Shown: positions 8,378 through 16,800 of the stretch, one piece after another
Position numbering within the stretch: the first letter of the stretch is position 1
Layout of the letters: the number at the start of each line of letters is the position of its first letter
Assembly (NCBI RefSeq): GCF_009936275.1
Contig: NZ_AP019797.1
Coordinates: 487,501 to 551,500, forward strand
Source: Rhodothermus marinus
Lineage (GTDB): Bacteria; Bacteroidota; Rhodothermia; Rhodothermales; Rhodothermaceae
Direction: 5' to 3'
DNA length: 64,000 nucleotides
Position numbers and translations under genes: made by a program
The notes under the pieces: model-generated
The model's database searches: none
The model's input: the letters and a program-made list of their open reading frames with translations, nothing else
What the model was told of the DNA's origin: nothing

Positions 8378-9363
8378 GTGACGACCAGGCGGCGGAGTCG
8401 GGTGGTGCGCAGGATCACTTCCAGCAGAAGCAGCAGCAGGGCCGGTCCCAGAAAGATCGCGTACCGCTCCCGGGCGGTTTCGTAGCGGGTGACGGCCACC
8501 GGACTTTTCTCCAGGCGGTCGATCTCGGCGTAGATGGCCTCCAGCGTACGGGCATCGGTGGCGCGAAAGTAGCGGCCGCCGGTCTTTTCGGCCACCTCGC
8601 GCATCATGGCCTCGTCGATCTCGACCGGTACGGGTTGCGGTCGGGTGCCGAAAGGCGTCTGCACCGGATAGGGGGCCTCGCCCCGGCCGCTGAGGCCGAT
8701 CGTGTAGATGCGGATGCCCGCCTGACGGGCCAGCTCGGCGGCCGTCAGCGGATCGATCTCACCCCGGTTGTTCTGGCCGTCGGTCAGCAGGATGATTACC
8801 CTGCTGCGGGCTTCGGAGTTTTTCAACCGGTTGATGGCCGTGGCAATGGCGGTGCCGATGGCCGTGCCGTCTTCAAGGCGTCCTACCTGCAGGCGCTGGA
8901 GCATGGTCAGCAGAAAGCGATAGTCCAGCGTGGGCGGCACCTGTGTGAAGGCCTGTCCGGCGAAGACCACCAGCCCGATCCGGTCGGCCCGGCGCCCCTG
9001 GACGAACTGGATGGCCGTGCGGCGTGCCACCTCGAAGCGGCTGGGCGAGAAGTCCTGCGCGAGCATCGACGACGACAGATCGAGTACGAGCATCAGATCG
9101 CGTCCCTCGACCGTGCGTTTTTCGAAGACGTGCCGTTCCTGCGGGCGGGCCAGCGCCAGAATGCCCAGCGTCAGCACGGCCAGCCGGAGCGCGAAGGGCA
9201 ACCCGCGCAGGCGAATCCAGAGCGTGGCCGGTGCCGCTTCGACCAGCGCCGCACTGCTGAAGAGCAGGTCCCCGCCGCGACGGCGCGCACGCCACCAGCG
9301 CACCAGCGCCAGGATCGGCACCAGTGCCAGCAACCAGAGCCACTGTGGCTGCGCAAACGTCAT
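8374..9363 (-). CDS. batA: BatA-like von Willebrand factor A domain membrane protein
   Basis: A 329-residue protein from ATG at 9363 (MTFAQPQWLWLLALVPILAL); the upstream frame adds 13 residues and is less likely. It shows the same layout as batB: N-terminal membrane helices, a MIDAS motif in LVLDLSSSML, a second motif in LLTDGQNNRGE, and a C-terminal helix (AIFLGPALLLLLLEVIL). It is the first gene of the bat operon. The MoxR ATPase and DUF58 genes that commonly lead such operons are not in this window; a DUF493 gene lies divergently upstream. Confidence 0.82.
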   Translation of the reverse strand: MTFAQPQWLWLLALVPILALVRWWRARRRGGDLLFSSAALVEAAPATLWIRLRGLPFALRLAVLTLGILALARPQERHVFEKRTVEGRDLMLVLDLSSSMLAQDFSPSRFEVARRTAIQFVQGRRADRIGLVVFAGQAFTQVPPTLDYRFLLTMLQRLQVGRLEDGTAIGTAIATAINRLKNSEARSRVIILLTDGQNNRGEIDPLTAAELARQAGIRIYTIGLSGRGEAPYPVQTPFGTRPQPVPVEIDEAMMREVAEKTGGRYFRATDARTLEAIYAEIDRLEKSPVAVTRYETARERYAIFLGPALLLLLLEVILRTTRLRRLVVT

Positions 9364-9570
9364 GGACAGGGGTGTTAGATCGTGGGATCTCACGTGAAGC
9401 AAGTGCTGGGGTTTCCCGATGCGTCTGGCAAAAGCGAACGGGACTGCTTGCTGAGTACTGGACGAATGGCAGGCCGGCTACCCGATGGCCGGCGGGCGAA
9501 CGAATGCGCTCGAAGGGCGTACTTTTTGCTCTGCACGATGAGAGTCCGAAACAGCAGGAAGTACGTACCG

Positions 9571-9846
9571 ATGGGTGGTTTACCACAGCAGAGCTGGTGG
9601 GATCGATTTCAGGAACTTCTGGACGATCAGAACGAGTGGCCGGCCGAGTATCTGTTCAAGTTCATTGCCCCTTCCAGTGAACGCGAGGCACTTCGGGCCG
9701 TTTTCGGACACTACCCGGTCACGATCCGCGAATCCCGCAAGGGCAATTACATCAGCCTGACGGCGCGCATGGAGGTGCGGTCCAGCGACGAGATCATTGC
9801 CATCTACAAGGCGGCGGCCCGCGTGCGCGGCGTCATCGCGCTGTAG
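9571..9846 (+). CDS. DUF493 family protein
   Basis: A 91-residue small alpha/beta protein of the YbeD/DUF493 type. Start ATG 9571 (MGGLPQQSWWDRFQELLD) is preceded by AGGAAG nine bases upstream; an upstream ATG at 9538 would add 11 residues. Family marks are the FKFIAPSSEREALRAVFG opening and the second half SLTARMEVRSSDEIIAIYKA, ending RVRGVIAL. The family has an ACT-like fold and is thought to act in regulation, but its role is not established. It converges with the receiver-like gene, with one base between the stops. Confidence 0.75.
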   Translation: MGGLPQQSWWDRFQELLDDQNEWPAEYLFKFIAPSSEREALRAVFGHYPVTIRESRKGNYISLTARMEVRSSDEIIAIYKAAARVRGVIAL

Positions 9847-9847
9847 C

Positions 9848-10285
9848 TCAGGAGTTGAGCGTCAGCGCCGTGGCCAGTTCCTCAAACAGGGCCGACAGCG
9901 TAAACGGTTTGCACAGATAGCCGGCAAATCCCAGCCGCAGGACGGCATCGCGATGGCGTAGCGTTCCCACGGACGTCATCGCAACGGCGGGGGGTTGGTG
10001 ATCGGGCGGCGCTTCCCGGATCAACTGCATGGTGCGGTGGGCATTTTCTTCCAGCGGCCACGTGGGGTGGCCGATCGACTCCAGCGAAATCAGCGCCACG
10101 TGATAGTGGTGTTGCGGTAGATGCTCTCGAAGCTGATCGGCGTTGACTACCGGGTGGCACATCATGTAGCGCAGCGAGGCATAGGGCGCCCGGCGAAGGG
10201 CAGCCTGAATGAAAGGATGGAGGGCCGTGTCGGCATCCACCAGGAGCAGCAGACGACGCTGCCCGTTGACTTCGCTGTGGGCCAT
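9848..10285 (-). CDS. Stand-alone receiver-like domain without the phospho-acceptor Asp
   Basis: A 145-residue single-domain protein with the CheY-like pattern. The acidic pocket is LVDAD near residue 16, the conserved Thr/Ser is in AVAMTSVG, and the conserved Lys with cis-Pro is in YLCKPFTLSALFEEL. At strand beta-3, where LLDLMMP would carry the phosphorylated Asp, it reads VALISLESIG, so Ser takes the Asp place. No output domain is present. It is therefore a pseudo-receiver, perhaps a protein-protein adaptor, or a diverged regulator. No histidine kinase is adjacent. Confidence 0.65.
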   Translation of the reverse strand: MAHSEVNGQRRLLLLVDADTALHPFIQAALRRAPYASLRYMMCHPVVNADQLREHLPQHHYHVALISLESIGHPTWPLEENAHRTMQLIREAPPDHQPPAVAMTSVGTLRHRDAVLRLGFAGYLCKPFTLSALFEELATALTLNS

Positions 10286-10490
10286 ATACCGTGGGAAGCA
10301 GGCTTTTGATCAAAAACTCGTGGTTTTGCGCTGAACTGGAAAGTACTATTGGCGCATTATCCCCCGGATTTCTGGCAGAAAAGGCGTTGCGCCAACTAAA
10401 GCGCAACGATTTTTTTCAGAGCGCAGCGGGATCCGAACCGGAAAAAGAAGGTCTTTACAGAGAAACTTTTCTAAAGAACCGGGGGGCGCT

Positions 10491-10868
10491 ATGGCTGAGG
10501 CAAATCCGAACCGGGCGATGCACGTCCACTGGCCGCGGGTAGTGCCGGACGGGGCGGCCGAGCAGGAGGCCGTGCAGGTACTCGAGCAACTGGCCCGCGA
10601 GCTGCAGGCGCTGGCGCAGGAAGTCGAGCAGGCGTACGCCGACGGGGGCCGACTTCTTCAGTACGTGCAGACGAACCTGCGGCCGGATCTGTGGCGTAAC
10701 GCGGCGCACCTGCAGGTCCGGCTGGAAGGGCTGAAGGACCAGGTGCGGGCAGCCCGCGAGCTGGTCGAACGGCTCCGGGCAGCCACGCAGGAAGATCGGC
10801 CCCCGATCGAAGGACGGGGTGTGCGGCGGACGGAGACCGTAGCTTCAGCCGAGGTTGAGCCAGCGTAG
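10491..10868 (+). CDS. Small predicted coiled-coil protein, unknown function
   Basis: 125 residues. The middle (EQEAVQVLEQLARELQALAQEVEQAYADGG and the second helix from LQVRLEGLKDQVRAARELVERLRAA) has heptad-like leucine and alanine spacing, suggesting two antiparallel helices or a short coiled coil. No signal peptide or membrane segment is present and no family is recognised. A run of G (GGGGGG) ends six bases before the ATG. The last 24 bases overlap the 3' end of the convergent HAD gene. Confidence 0.5.
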   Translation: MAEANPNRAMHVHWPRVVPDGAAEQEAVQVLEQLARELQALAQEVEQAYADGGRLLQYVQTNLRPDLWRNAAHLQVRLEGLKDQVRAARELVERLRAATQEDRPPIEGRGVRRTETVASAEVEPA

Positions 10869-11567
10869 CAGCTCCGGCCAGTGAGCAAAGACAAAGACGC
10901 TTTCGGGAACGGACGCCAGCGCGGCAGGCGTGAACCAGGCCACCTGCCAGCCGGCGTTTTTTGCACCGAGCACGTCGCTTCCGAACGAATCGCCGACGTA
11001 GAGGATCGCTTCCGGCGTGACACCGGCCGCGCGGGTGGCATGGGCGAACAGTTCCGGATGGGGTTTGGCCACGCCCACTTCTTCGCTGATGACCAGCGCC
11101 TTTGCATGCTGGCGAAGCTCCGGAAAGCGCGCCAGCTTGGCGTGCTGTACGGCGGCAAAGCCGTTCGTCAGAAGGCCCACGGGCAGATGGCGGGCCACCG
11201 TCAGAAATGCCTCACGGGCGCCCGGTACCCAGCGCCAGTGCCGGCGGTAGCGCTCCATGTAGCAGGCGTTGAGCTGCTCCGAGGTGACGCCCTGCAGCCC
11301 GAGTGCTTCGATCAGCCGCGCAAAGCGGGCGTGCATCAGCGCCGGACGGTCGATTTTTCCCCGCTGGTATTGCTCCCAGAGTTCGGTGTTGATCGTGTGA
11401 TAGGTGTGGTGCAGCTGCTCCAGCGGGACGTGGGCGAACACGTCCGGAAAGGCGGCCTTCACGTCGGCCAGTGCCGCCTGCTCGGCCGCCCGATGATCGA
11501 GCAGCGTATCGTCCAGGTCGAAATAGACGAAGCGGATCGTTTCAGAGGGGTTTTTCGAAGAGGGCAT
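10845..11567 (-). CDS. HAD-superfamily hydrolase (YjjG-like)
   Basis: 240 residues from the ATG at 11567 (MPSSKNPSETIRFVYFDLDDTLLDHR); an upstream in-frame start at 11591 is possible. All four HAD motifs are present: DLDDTLLD (nucleophile and acid/base Asp), LLTNG, the Lys of VAKPHPELF, and VGDSFGSDVLGA. The helical cap insert between motifs I and II is of the YjjG/YfnB type, whose characterised members are pyrimidine nucleotide phosphatases, often of house-cleaning type. The start lies 26 bases inside the upstream gene, so the two are probably translationally coupled. Confidence 0.75.
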   Translation of the reverse strand: MPSSKNPSETIRFVYFDLDDTLLDHRAAEQAALADVKAAFPDVFAHVPLEQLHHTYHTINTELWEQYQRGKIDRPALMHARFARLIEALGLQGVTSEQLNACYMERYRRHWRWVPGAREAFLTVARHLPVGLLTNGFAAVQHAKLARFPELRQHAKALVISEEVGVAKPHPELFAHATRAAGVTPEAILYVGDSFGSDVLGAKNAGWQVAWFTPAALASVPESVFVFAHWPELLRWLNLG

Positions 11568-12711
11568 ATTCTTTATCCACCACACCCCCAAGGTGTTCGA
11601 GGGCGTTCAGCAACACCTTGTTCGTGTCGAGCACCCAGCTCATCTCGCAGGCTTCGTAGCCGCGGCGCTTGCCGCGCTGGATCGTTTCCAGCACGAGCAG
11701 GGCATCGAGCCCGCGGCCGTGATACTTTTTACGAATGCCCATCAGGGGCATGCGGGTTTCGTAGATGGCGCCCAGGTTGGCGGCCAGCAGGATCTTGATC
11801 AGTCCGAAGGGAAACAGCCGGCCGTCACGGGCATGGCGCAGCGCCTGGTTCAGGTTGGGCAGCAGCAGCGAAAAGCCGACGGGATAGCCGTTGTCTTCCA
11901 GAATGAGGACCAGCTCGGGATCGACGATCTGCTTCAGGGCGCGGGCCAGGTGCTGGAATTCGTGTTCGGTCATGGGCACGTGGCCCCAGTTTTCGGACCA
12001 GGCTTCGTTGTAGATGTCCAGCACCGTCCGCGCCTCCTCGTCGTAGCGGCGCATGTCGAGCGTGCGCAGCGTGATGGTGGGGTTGCGCCGCCGGACCAAC
12101 TCGACGCCCCGCTCCAGTTTTTCGGCCTTCAGGTATTTTTTGTGGACGTAGTAGGCCCACATGGTCATGACGCGCGTAAAGCCCGCCCGCTCCAGAAAGT
12201 CGGCGTAGTAGGGCGGATTGTAGGGCATCAGGATGGAGGGGGCGCGGTCGAAGCCGTTGACCAGCAGGCCGGCCATGTCGTTGAGCGAGGGGTTGGTCGG
12301 GCCGCGCATGTGTTGCAGGCCCTGCTGGCGCAGCCAGTCGGCGGCGGCCTTGAAGAGCGCCTCGGCCACCGCGAAATCCGGCACGCACTCGAAGAAGCCG
12401 AAAAACCCGACGCCGTCGTCGTACTTCTTCAGGTGCATGCCGTTGACGATGGCCGCAATGCGGCCGACGACCCGTCCCGACGCGTCCAGCGCCAGAAACG
12501 GCTGAATCTGGCCGTGCTCGAAAAAGGGATTCTTGCGGGGCGAAAGGATCTGGGCCACGTCCCGGCGCAGCGGCGGGACCCAGTACGGGTTGTCCCGGTA
12601 GAGCCGGTAGGGCAGGTCGATGAATTTGCGCAGCAGGCGCCGGCCGCGAACCGGCACCACCTGCACCGGGGGGGCGACGCGGACTTCCGGGAGCGTTTCA
12701 GTAGCTTCCAT
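11542..12711 (-). CDS. GNAT-superfamily acyltransferase, candidate bacterial ceramide synthase
   Basis: 389 residues from ATG 12711 (MEATETLPEVRVAPP). A conserved N-terminal block (FIDLPYRLYRDNPYWVPPLRRD) and a C-terminal GNAT-like half (LVLILEDNGYPVGFSLLLPN; MPLMGIRKKYHGRGLDALLV) are visible. Proteins of this size are usually annotated only as N-acetyltransferase. The gene starts 14 bases inside the end of serine palmitoyltransferase. The bacterial ceramide synthase described in Caulobacter belongs to the same fold, so N-acylation of the long-chain base is a reasonable proposal. This is an inference from context; acylation of another amine is possible. Confidence 0.6.
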   Translation of the reverse strand: MEATETLPEVRVAPPVQVVPVRGRRLLRKFIDLPYRLYRDNPYWVPPLRRDVAQILSPRKNPFFEHGQIQPFLALDASGRVVGRIAAIVNGMHLKKYDDGVGFFGFFECVPDFAVAEALFKAAADWLRQQGLQHMRGPTNPSLNDMAGLLVNGFDRAPSILMPYNPPYYADFLERAGFTRVMTMWAYYVHKKYLKAEKLERGVELVRRRNPTITLRTLDMRRYDEEARTVLDIYNEAWSENWGHVPMTEHEFQHLARALKQIVDPELVLILEDNGYPVGFSLLLPNLNQALRHARDGRLFPFGLIKILLAANLGAIYETRMPLMGIRKKYHGRGLDALLVLETIQRGKRRGYEACEMSWVLDTNKVLLNALEHLGGVVDKEYALFEKPL

Positions 12712-13984
12712 TGGCCTGAATGACGCCCAGTCGCTTTCCGACGCGATGGAAGGCTTCGAGGATGTAGTCGAGCTCCTCGTCGGTGTGCGTGGCCATGAAG
12801 GACGTCCGCAGTAGCGCCTGGCCCTGTGGGACGGCCGGCGGCACCACCGCATTGACGAACACCCCTTCTTCCAGCAGCTCGCGCCAGAAGCGGAAGCAGG
12901 TCATCATGTCGCCGATCACGACCGGAATGACCGGCGTCTGGCTGTTCCACACGTTGAAGCCGGCGCTGCGGAAGCCCTCGCGCATGTAGTCGGAGATCTT
13001 CCAGAGGCGTTCGAGCCGTTCCGGCTCCTGCTCGATGATGTCGAGGCACTTGAGTACGGTGGCTACGTTGGCCGGCGGCATGGAAGCCGAGAAGATGTGG
13101 GCCGAGCTGGTGTGACGAATGTACTCGATCACGTCGCGGTCGCCCACGCAGAAGCCGCCCAGCGAGGCGAAGCTTTTCGAAAAGGTGCCCACGGTCAGGT
13201 GCACCTTGTGCTCCAGGCCGAAGTAGGCCGCCGAGCCGCGTCCGCCCGGACCGATCACGCCGACGGCGTGGGCGTCGTCCAGCATCAGCGCGGCGCCGAA
13301 CTCTTCGGCCAGCTCCACCAGCTCCGGCACCCGTGCGATGACGCCGCTCATGGAAAAGACGCCGTCGGTGACGATTAGCTTGCCGGCCTCCGGCCGCTCG
13401 GCCTGGGCGCGTTCGAGCAGGCGTCGCAGATGGTCCAGGTCGTTGTGCCGGTAGCGCACCGTGTCGGCCAGGCTCACCTGGGTACCGGCCACGATGCTGG
13501 CGTGGTTGTCTTTATCCGAGAAGATGATGTCGTTTTTGGAGGTGAGCGCCTGGATGACCCCCATGTTCGTCATGTAGCCGGTCGAAAAGACGATGCAGGC
13601 TTCCCGTCCCATGAAGCGGGCCAGGCGCTCTTCCAGCTGCAGGTGCAGGTCCAGCGTACCGTTGAGGAAGCGGCTCCCCGTACAGCCTGTCCCGTACTTG
13701 CGGATGGCCTCGATGGCGGCCTCTTTGACCCGGGGGTCCGAGGTCAGCCCGAGGTAGTTGTTCGAGCCGGCCATGATCACCTCCCGGCCGTTGATGATGG
13801 CACGTGTGCCTTCGTTGCGCTCGATGGGTCGGAAGTAGGGGTACAGGCCGGCCGCCTTCACCCGGGCGTAGTCGCCCTCCGGCGCGAAGAACTTGTGGCA
13901 CTTGGCGAACAGGCTGGGTTCCGAAGTCGAAACCTGGGTCTCCAGCCGTTCCTGTGGCGTACGGGCCGCGTCCGACATGGGCAT
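12698..13984 (-). CDS. spt: Serine palmitoyltransferase-like PLP-dependent acyltransferase
   Basis: A 428-residue alpha-oxoamine synthase, the family that condenses an acyl-CoA or acyl-ACP with an amino acid. Visible marks are NNYLGLTSDPRVKEAA, GTGCTGSRFLNGT, the cofactor-stacking region DKDNHASIV, DDAHAVGVIGPGGRG, and the Schiff-base Lys in TFSKSFASLGGF. Long N-terminal (about 45 residues) and C-terminal extensions, and the partnership with a GNAT protein and a glycosyltransferase, favour serine palmitoyltransferase over KBL or BioF, producing 3-ketosphinganine. ATG 13978 is an alternative start two codons in. Sphingolipids are common in Bacteroidota outer membranes. Confidence 0.75.
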   Translation of the reverse strand: MPMSDAARTPQERLETQVSTSEPSLFAKCHKFFAPEGDYARVKAAGLYPYFRPIERNEGTRAIINGREVIMAGSNNYLGLTSDPRVKEAAIEAIRKYGTGCTGSRFLNGTLDLHLQLEERLARFMGREACIVFSTGYMTNMGVIQALTSKNDIIFSDKDNHASIVAGTQVSLADTVRYRHNDLDHLRRLLERAQAERPEAGKLIVTDGVFSMSGVIARVPELVELAEEFGAALMLDDAHAVGVIGPGGRGSAAYFGLEHKVHLTVGTFSKSFASLGGFCVGDRDVIEYIRHTSSAHIFSASMPPANVATVLKCLDIIEQEPERLERLWKISDYMREGFRSAGFNVWNSQTPVIPVVIGDMMTCFRFWRELLEEGVFVNAVVPPAVPQGQALLRTSFMATHTDEELDYILEAFHRVGKRLGVIQANGSY

Positions 13985-14080
13985 ATCGTGCAGGTTGTTA
14001 TGTCTGGGGCAGTATCCTCAAACTTGCGCTAAAACGCAGCATACTGTATAAGGATCTATGACGCGTCGTTTTTATTCGGT

Positions 14081-15214
14081 TTAGATGAACGAAAGCGCGG
14101 TATTTTCACGGGGGGTTCGCGCAGGGCGTCCGCGATAGCGGGGCGTTTCCAGGCGCTGCAGCAGCCGTTCAATGAAGTTCAGGGCCATTTCGTTGCCGCA
14201 TCGCAGCGAGCGTTCCCGCAGGCGTTTTTCGTAGTGCGGGCAGGCCTCGAGGAAGCGGCGCACGTCTTCGCTCCGGAGTTCGCGATCGAAGACGGCCATG
14301 CCCAGTCCCTCACGCTCCAGAAACAGCGCGTTGAGCGTCTGCTCGAAGATGCCCCGGTTGGGCACGACCAGCAACGGTTTGCCGAGGTAGAGCGCCTCGC
14401 TCATCAGCGTGAAGCCGGCCGTGCAGAGTACGGCCCGGCAGCTGGCCAGATCTTCCAGAAAGCCGTCGATGGAGGGCGCCTTGAACGTCAGGTTCGGGTA
14501 CTTTTCCGCTTCAGGGGGGCGCGGGACGTTGTAGAGCACGAACGACGCCGGCAGGCGCGCGAGCACTTCGGGTAGATGGTCCACGCCCTCGGGCTGGTTG
14601 AAATAAACCAGCACGTGCGAGCCGGTGGTGGGCCGCAGCGCCTGCACTTCGTCGCGAATGATCGGAGGAATGAGCGTGACGCGTTCGGGATGGCGCAGCG
14701 GCGGAAAGTAAAACGAGGTCAGCAGCACGTGCAACGGACGCCGGGGGACAATCAATTGAATGGCCAGATGGGCCAGCAGGGCGTCTTTCCAGTAGCGGAG
14801 GGGGAGCCGGTAACGCGTTTCGGTCACCACCTGCTGGTGGTTGAACGACAGTACCGGAAGACCCAGGCGGGCCGCCGCACGAGGCGTCAGCGCCTCGAAG
14901 TCGGTGATGACCAGATGGGGGCGGAAGTCGGCCAGCTTTTCGGTCAACTCGTCGAGCAACGGGCGCAGCCGACGCATCACCGGAAGGTTGGCCCGCAGGG
15001 TGGCCAGCAGGCGCATGCGGTTGCCGTGCAGCACCTGGCAGAGCGAGGGCACGGGCCAGACGGTCTCGCCGCAGGCTTCGAGCACCGCACGGGCGGTGCC
15101 CCCGCCGCAGAAGCGCAGCTCGTGGCCGCGCGCACGTAGCGCCCGAGCAACGGCCAACACGCGCGAGGCATGGCCCCGTCCCTGGCCGCTCAGTGCGTAA
15201 ACGATACGTGCCAT
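14081..15214 (-). CDS. MurG/UGT-like glycosyltransferase
   Basis: 377 residues with the GT-B fold pattern. The N-terminal loop is YALSGQGRGHASRVLAVARAL, as in the family of glycosyltransferases annotated as UDP-glucuronosyltransferase or teichoic-acid type. The C-terminal donor-site motif is CTAGFTLMSEALYLGKPLLVVP followed by FEQTLNALFLE. It lies upstream of serine palmitoyltransferase on the same strand, with about 95 bases between. It could glycosylate ceramide or another envelope lipid; the acceptor cannot be read from sequence. Confidence 0.7.
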   Translation of the reverse strand: MARIVYALSGQGRGHASRVLAVARALRARGHELRFCGGGTARAVLEACGETVWPVPSLCQVLHGNRMRLLATLRANLPVMRRLRPLLDELTEKLADFRPHLVITDFEALTPRAAARLGLPVLSFNHQQVVTETRYRLPLRYWKDALLAHLAIQLIVPRRPLHVLLTSFYFPPLRHPERVTLIPPIIRDEVQALRPTTGSHVLVYFNQPEGVDHLPEVLARLPASFVLYNVPRPPEAEKYPNLTFKAPSIDGFLEDLASCRAVLCTAGFTLMSEALYLGKPLLVVPNRGIFEQTLNALFLEREGLGMAVFDRELRSEDVRRFLEACPHYEKRLRERSLRCGNEMALNFIERLLQRLETPRYRGRPARTPRENTALSFI

Positions 15215-15307
15215 GAAGCTTCAGCTCCCCCTGCAGACCGGATGGTCAGGGCATTTTGCCGGAAGATCGTAAAATTTATGCAGAAAAGAAAATCAAAATT
15301 CAAAATT

Positions 15308-15832
15308 TTAAAATTGTCCCTGCAGGCGCAGCGCGGCTCCGTTCGGGCGGGGTAGCAGGCGAAGCTGCAGGTTTTCGCTCACGTCGAAATCGTACAGGTG
15401 GGCATGTACGTAGGCATCCAGCACGGTCAGTCCATACCATAAGCCGAGCGCAATGTAGGAAAGGTCACGGTTGCGGCGGTAGCGGTCGCGGTACTGGCGC
15501 AGCAGGTCGGCGCGTCCGGCTTCGATCACGGCGCGGAAGCGTTCGCCCTCGTCGCGATACTGGGGGTAGCGATCCGGGGCGATGGCGTACAGGTAAGCGT
15601 GGCGGTAGAGCAGGTAGCGTTCGTTCATGAAGTGGGCCAGCGCCGCAAAGCCGCCCAGTCCGGCATAGACGAACGGCACCTTCCAGTACTGGCGGTTGTA
15701 GATCTGGCCCCAGCCGGGAAGCACCAGAGCCCGCCAGAGCGCCCCTTCGGGCGAGTGGGTGCGGGTCGAATCGGGCGACGGCGGCGCGGCGCCCGCCGGA
15801 AGCAGCAGGCACGCCAGCAGCAGCCCGGTCAT
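15308..15832 (-). CDS. DUF5683 domain protein downstream of parB
   Basis: 174 residues starting with a signal-like segment (MTGLLLACLLLPAGAAPP). The domain core ALWRALVLPGWGQIYNRQYWKVPFVYAGLGG is the hallmark of DUF5683. Predicted membrane helices include FVYAGLGGFAALAHF and LSYIALGLWYGLTVLDAYVHAHL. The ATG overlaps the parB stop by 4 bases, so it is the third gene of parA-parB-DUF5683, an arrangement I know from Bacteroidota. Its function is unknown; the context suggests a membrane protein linked to envelope or chromosome processes. Confidence 0.75.
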   Translation of the reverse strand: MTGLLLACLLLPAGAAPPSPDSTRTHSPEGALWRALVLPGWGQIYNRQYWKVPFVYAGLGGFAALAHFMNERYLLYRHAYLYAIAPDRYPQYRDEGERFRAVIEAGRADLLRQYRDRYRRNRDLSYIALGLWYGLTVLDAYVHAHLYDFDVSENLQLRLLPRPNGAALRLQGQF

Positions 15833-16782
15833 GTGCCCAGCAGCAGGCTTAGCAGGCGCTCCAGTTCCTCGTCGGAGAAGTAGGCAATCTCGATGCGGCC
15901 GCCGCGGCCCGAGCGGTGCCGGATACGCACCTGGGTCCCCAGCCGTCGCCGCAACTGGTCTTCGTAGTCGCGAATCTGGAGCGTCTCGGGATCCGGTTCG
16001 GCCGGCGTGGTAGCGGCTTCGCCCGTCGTCTTGCGCTCCTGCCGGCGGTGCCAGGCCCGCACCCGTTCTTCGACTTCGCGGACGGAAAGCTGCTTCGTTT
16101 CGATCTCCTGCAGCAGCCGGAGCTGGACCGGTTCGGGCAGGCCGATCAGGGCGCGGGCATGGCCAGCCGTGATCGTGCCGTCGCGCAGGCTGGCCTGAAT
16201 GCGGGGTGGTAGTTTGAGCAGGCGCAGAAAGTTGGCCACCGTTGCGCGGTTCTTGCCCACCTTCTCGGCCACCTGCTCCTGGGTCAGGCCGCATTCCTCG
16301 ATCAGCCGCTGATAGCCCAGCGCCACCTCGATCGGGTTCAGTTCTTCGCGCTGGACGTTTTCGACCAGCGCCATTTCCAGCATTTCCTCGGTGTCGGCCT
16401 CGCGCACGTAGGCCGGCACGCGCTTCAGGCCGGCCCGGCGCGCCGCGCGCAGACGCCGCTCGCCCGAGATCACCTCAAACTCGTTGTTGCCCAGCGCCCG
16501 CACGGTGATCGGCTGGATGATACCGAGCTGGGCGATCGAGCGGGCCAGTTCGTCCAGCGCCTCCTCGTCGAAGTCCTTGCGCGGCTGGTACGGGTTGGGG
16601 CGAATCCGATCGATGTCGATCTCCGCCACTCGTCCCAGCAGCCGAAGCCGCTCCTCGAAGTGATAGAGGCGGCTCTTGGGCGTCTCGACGCCCGTCACCT
16701 CTTCGGGGGGCGTCGCTTCCTGGTTCACACTCGGAAGCAGGGCGCTCAACCCGCGCCCCAGGGCTGCTTTCTTCGTGGCCAT
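15829..16782 (-). CDS. parB: Chromosome partitioning protein ParB
   Basis: 317 residues. The N-terminal KKAALGRGLSALLPS matches the ParA-contact tail. The ParB/Srx domain carries the CTP-binding motifs RPNPYQPRKDFDEEALDELA and SGERRLRAARRAG. A helix-turn-helix follows (LTQEQVAEKVGKNRATVANFLRLLKLP), which recognises parS, and then a C-terminal dimerisation region. It loads on parS as a CTP-dependent clamp and is moved by ParA. It is encoded 18 bases after parA. No convincing parS is present in the window. Confidence 0.93.
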   Translation of the reverse strand: MATKKAALGRGLSALLPSVNQEATPPEEVTGVETPKSRLYHFEERLRLLGRVAEIDIDRIRPNPYQPRKDFDEEALDELARSIAQLGIIQPITVRALGNNEFEVISGERRLRAARRAGLKRVPAYVREADTEEMLEMALVENVQREELNPIEVALGYQRLIEECGLTQEQVAEKVGKNRATVANFLRLLKLPPRIQASLRDGTITAGHARALIGLPEPVQLRLLQEIETKQLSVREVEERVRAWHRRQERKTTGEAATTPAEPDPETLQIRDYEDQLRRRLGTQVRIRHRSGRGGRIEIAYFSDEELERLLSLLLGT

Positions 16783-16800
16783 AAACCGTTGGTTGCTTGC

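Noticed and set aside
9386-9401. parS-like sequence GATCTCACGTGAAGCA upstream of the bat operon
   Set aside because: It matches the parS consensus at only 12 of 16 positions and lies ~6 kb from parAB; too degenerate to call.
10286-10490. Gap before the coiled-coil gene
   Set aside because: Searched for an RNA gene or repeat; nothing recognisable.
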